DNA from: JAPPHA01 sp963662705
GTDB taxonomy: Bacteria; Pseudomonadota; Alphaproteobacteria; Rhodobacterales; Rhodobacteraceae
Assembly (NCBI GenBank): GCA_963662705.2
Contig: OY759767.1
Coordinates: forward strand, 4,154,001-4,218,000
Reading direction: 5' to 3'
Length of the DNA stretch: 64,000 nucleotides
The notes under the pieces were generated by a model. It saw only the letters and a list, made by a program, of their open reading frames with translations, ran no database searches and was not told the DNA's origin. This document shows positions 63,591-64,000 of the stretch, one piece after another. Every line of letters begins with the position of its first letter. The first letter of the stretch is position 1. Both the position numbers and the translations under genes were made by a program.

Positions 63591-64000
63591 CTACCCGGCG
63601 GCCTCGACCCTGACCTCCAGGAGGTTTCTTGCCTCGCGGCCGCACACAACGCCGATCAGGTGGACAGGTTCTCCGCGGCCGCGGTATTTCTCCGCGTAGC
63701 CTTGCTTCCGCATCCGGGTGATTGCGGCATCCAGCGCAGCGGCCGCGTCACTGTCCCCATCCGCCATCTTGAACTCCAGCACGAACACCTGCCCGCCCGT
63801 CAGAACCACCATGTCCGCGCGGCCATGGCTCGACGCGTCCTCTGTCCGGACATCCACGCCGATGGCACGGAAACACATGTGCAGGAGGCTGGCATACCAG
63901 GCCTCGTAGCGGGCGAGATCGCCGCTCGCGTGCCACTGGTAGGGGATCCCCGAGAGGTACGAGCGGAACCGGTCGGCAAATCTCCCGAAATCGTTGGCCT
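63591..64000 (-). CDS. AAA-ATPase/PD-(D/E)XK protein, copy 3, C-terminal part only in window
   Basis: About the last 136 codons are visible: SYLSGIPYQWHASGDLARYE, GVDVRTEDASSHGRADMVVL and GGQVFVLEFKMADGDSDAAA, identical in the nuclease core to copies 1 and 2. The gene continues beyond the right edge. Confidence 0.88.
   Translation of the reverse strand, partial: ANDFGRFADRFRSYLSGIPYQWHASGDLARYEAWYASLLHMCFRAIGVDVRTEDASSHGRADMVVLTGGQVFVLEFKMADGDSDAAAALDAAITRMRKQGYAEKYRGRGEPVHLIGVVCGREARNLLEVRVEAAG

Larger units (their letters stand above)
62453..64000. repeat. parDE / AAA-nuclease module, copy 3 (runs off right edge)
   Basis: Starts with the same ATCATGCCCGTGAATGCCTA as copy 1 and contains the upstream TTGACATTGGTGCTACCTGG, intact parD and parE, the 398-bp spacer and the 3' end of the AAA gene. 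Confidence 0.85.

Noticed and set aside
1..64000. CRISPR arrays, tRNA and rRNA genes
   Set aside because: No regularly spaced direct repeats and no tRNA-like cloverleaf or rRNA sequence was noticed on reading; not checked by software.

Overview
The window is GC-rich proteobacterial DNA. The gene repertoire (a TRAP transporter with an amidase, a BCCT carrier, a ClC protein, an OmpR-type two-component system, an autotransporter, outer-membrane beta-barrels, and many toxin-antitoxin and insertion-sequence remnants) fits an alphaproteobacterium. That assignment is inference: there is no rRNA or marker gene here. No tRNA, rRNA or CRISPR array was seen.

Left part (1-9.0 kb), mostly core-like. A PotD-type solute-binding protein gene runs off the left edge behind a ClC chloride channel/transporter gene. 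A decayed ISNCY-type transposase follows, then a BCCT osmolyte carrier broken by one base in a G run. Next comes a divergent sensing locus: a periplasmic EF-hand protein facing an OmpR-type regulator and its kinase. The kinase sensor loop and the EF-hand protein tail are both rich in histidine.

Mobile and toxin-antitoxin island (9.5-33 kb). It holds two copies of an integrase-tail plus Uma2 nuclease-like cassette, an Xre-RES toxin-antitoxin pair with a perfect 20-bp operator, a serine recombinase, and HipA and its HipB partner separated by about 7.7 kb of inserted DNA. A PIN toxin gene is cut exactly by an IS21-family element with a 5-bp target duplication. IS30, IS110 and IS1111 elements, a Sel1-repeat gene split by an IS110 element, an apparent ORF-less group II intron and many transposase fragments are also present.

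Metabolic block (33-39.2 kb). A TRAP transporter operon (dctP-dctQ-dctM) leads into a large-subunit N,N-dimethylformamidase-like gene, with a divergent LysR regulator. This is the most coherent functional unit of the window: import and hydrolysis of an unknown, probably amide-type, compound.

Right part (39.2-64 kb), again accessory. It contains a single-chain MNT-HEPN protein with its own internal ribosome-binding site, a 1.74-kb segmental duplication carrying an outer-membrane beta-barrel gene (one copy dead, one intact), an ISKra4-type transposase, a frameshifted autotransporter and a broken S8 peptidase. A three-copy module pairs a ParDE-type toxin-antitoxin with a convergent AAA-ATPase/PD-(D/E)XK nuclease gene. 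The spacer between the two convergent genes is exactly 398 bp in all three copies. That module is the best candidate here for an undescribed selfish or defence-like system.
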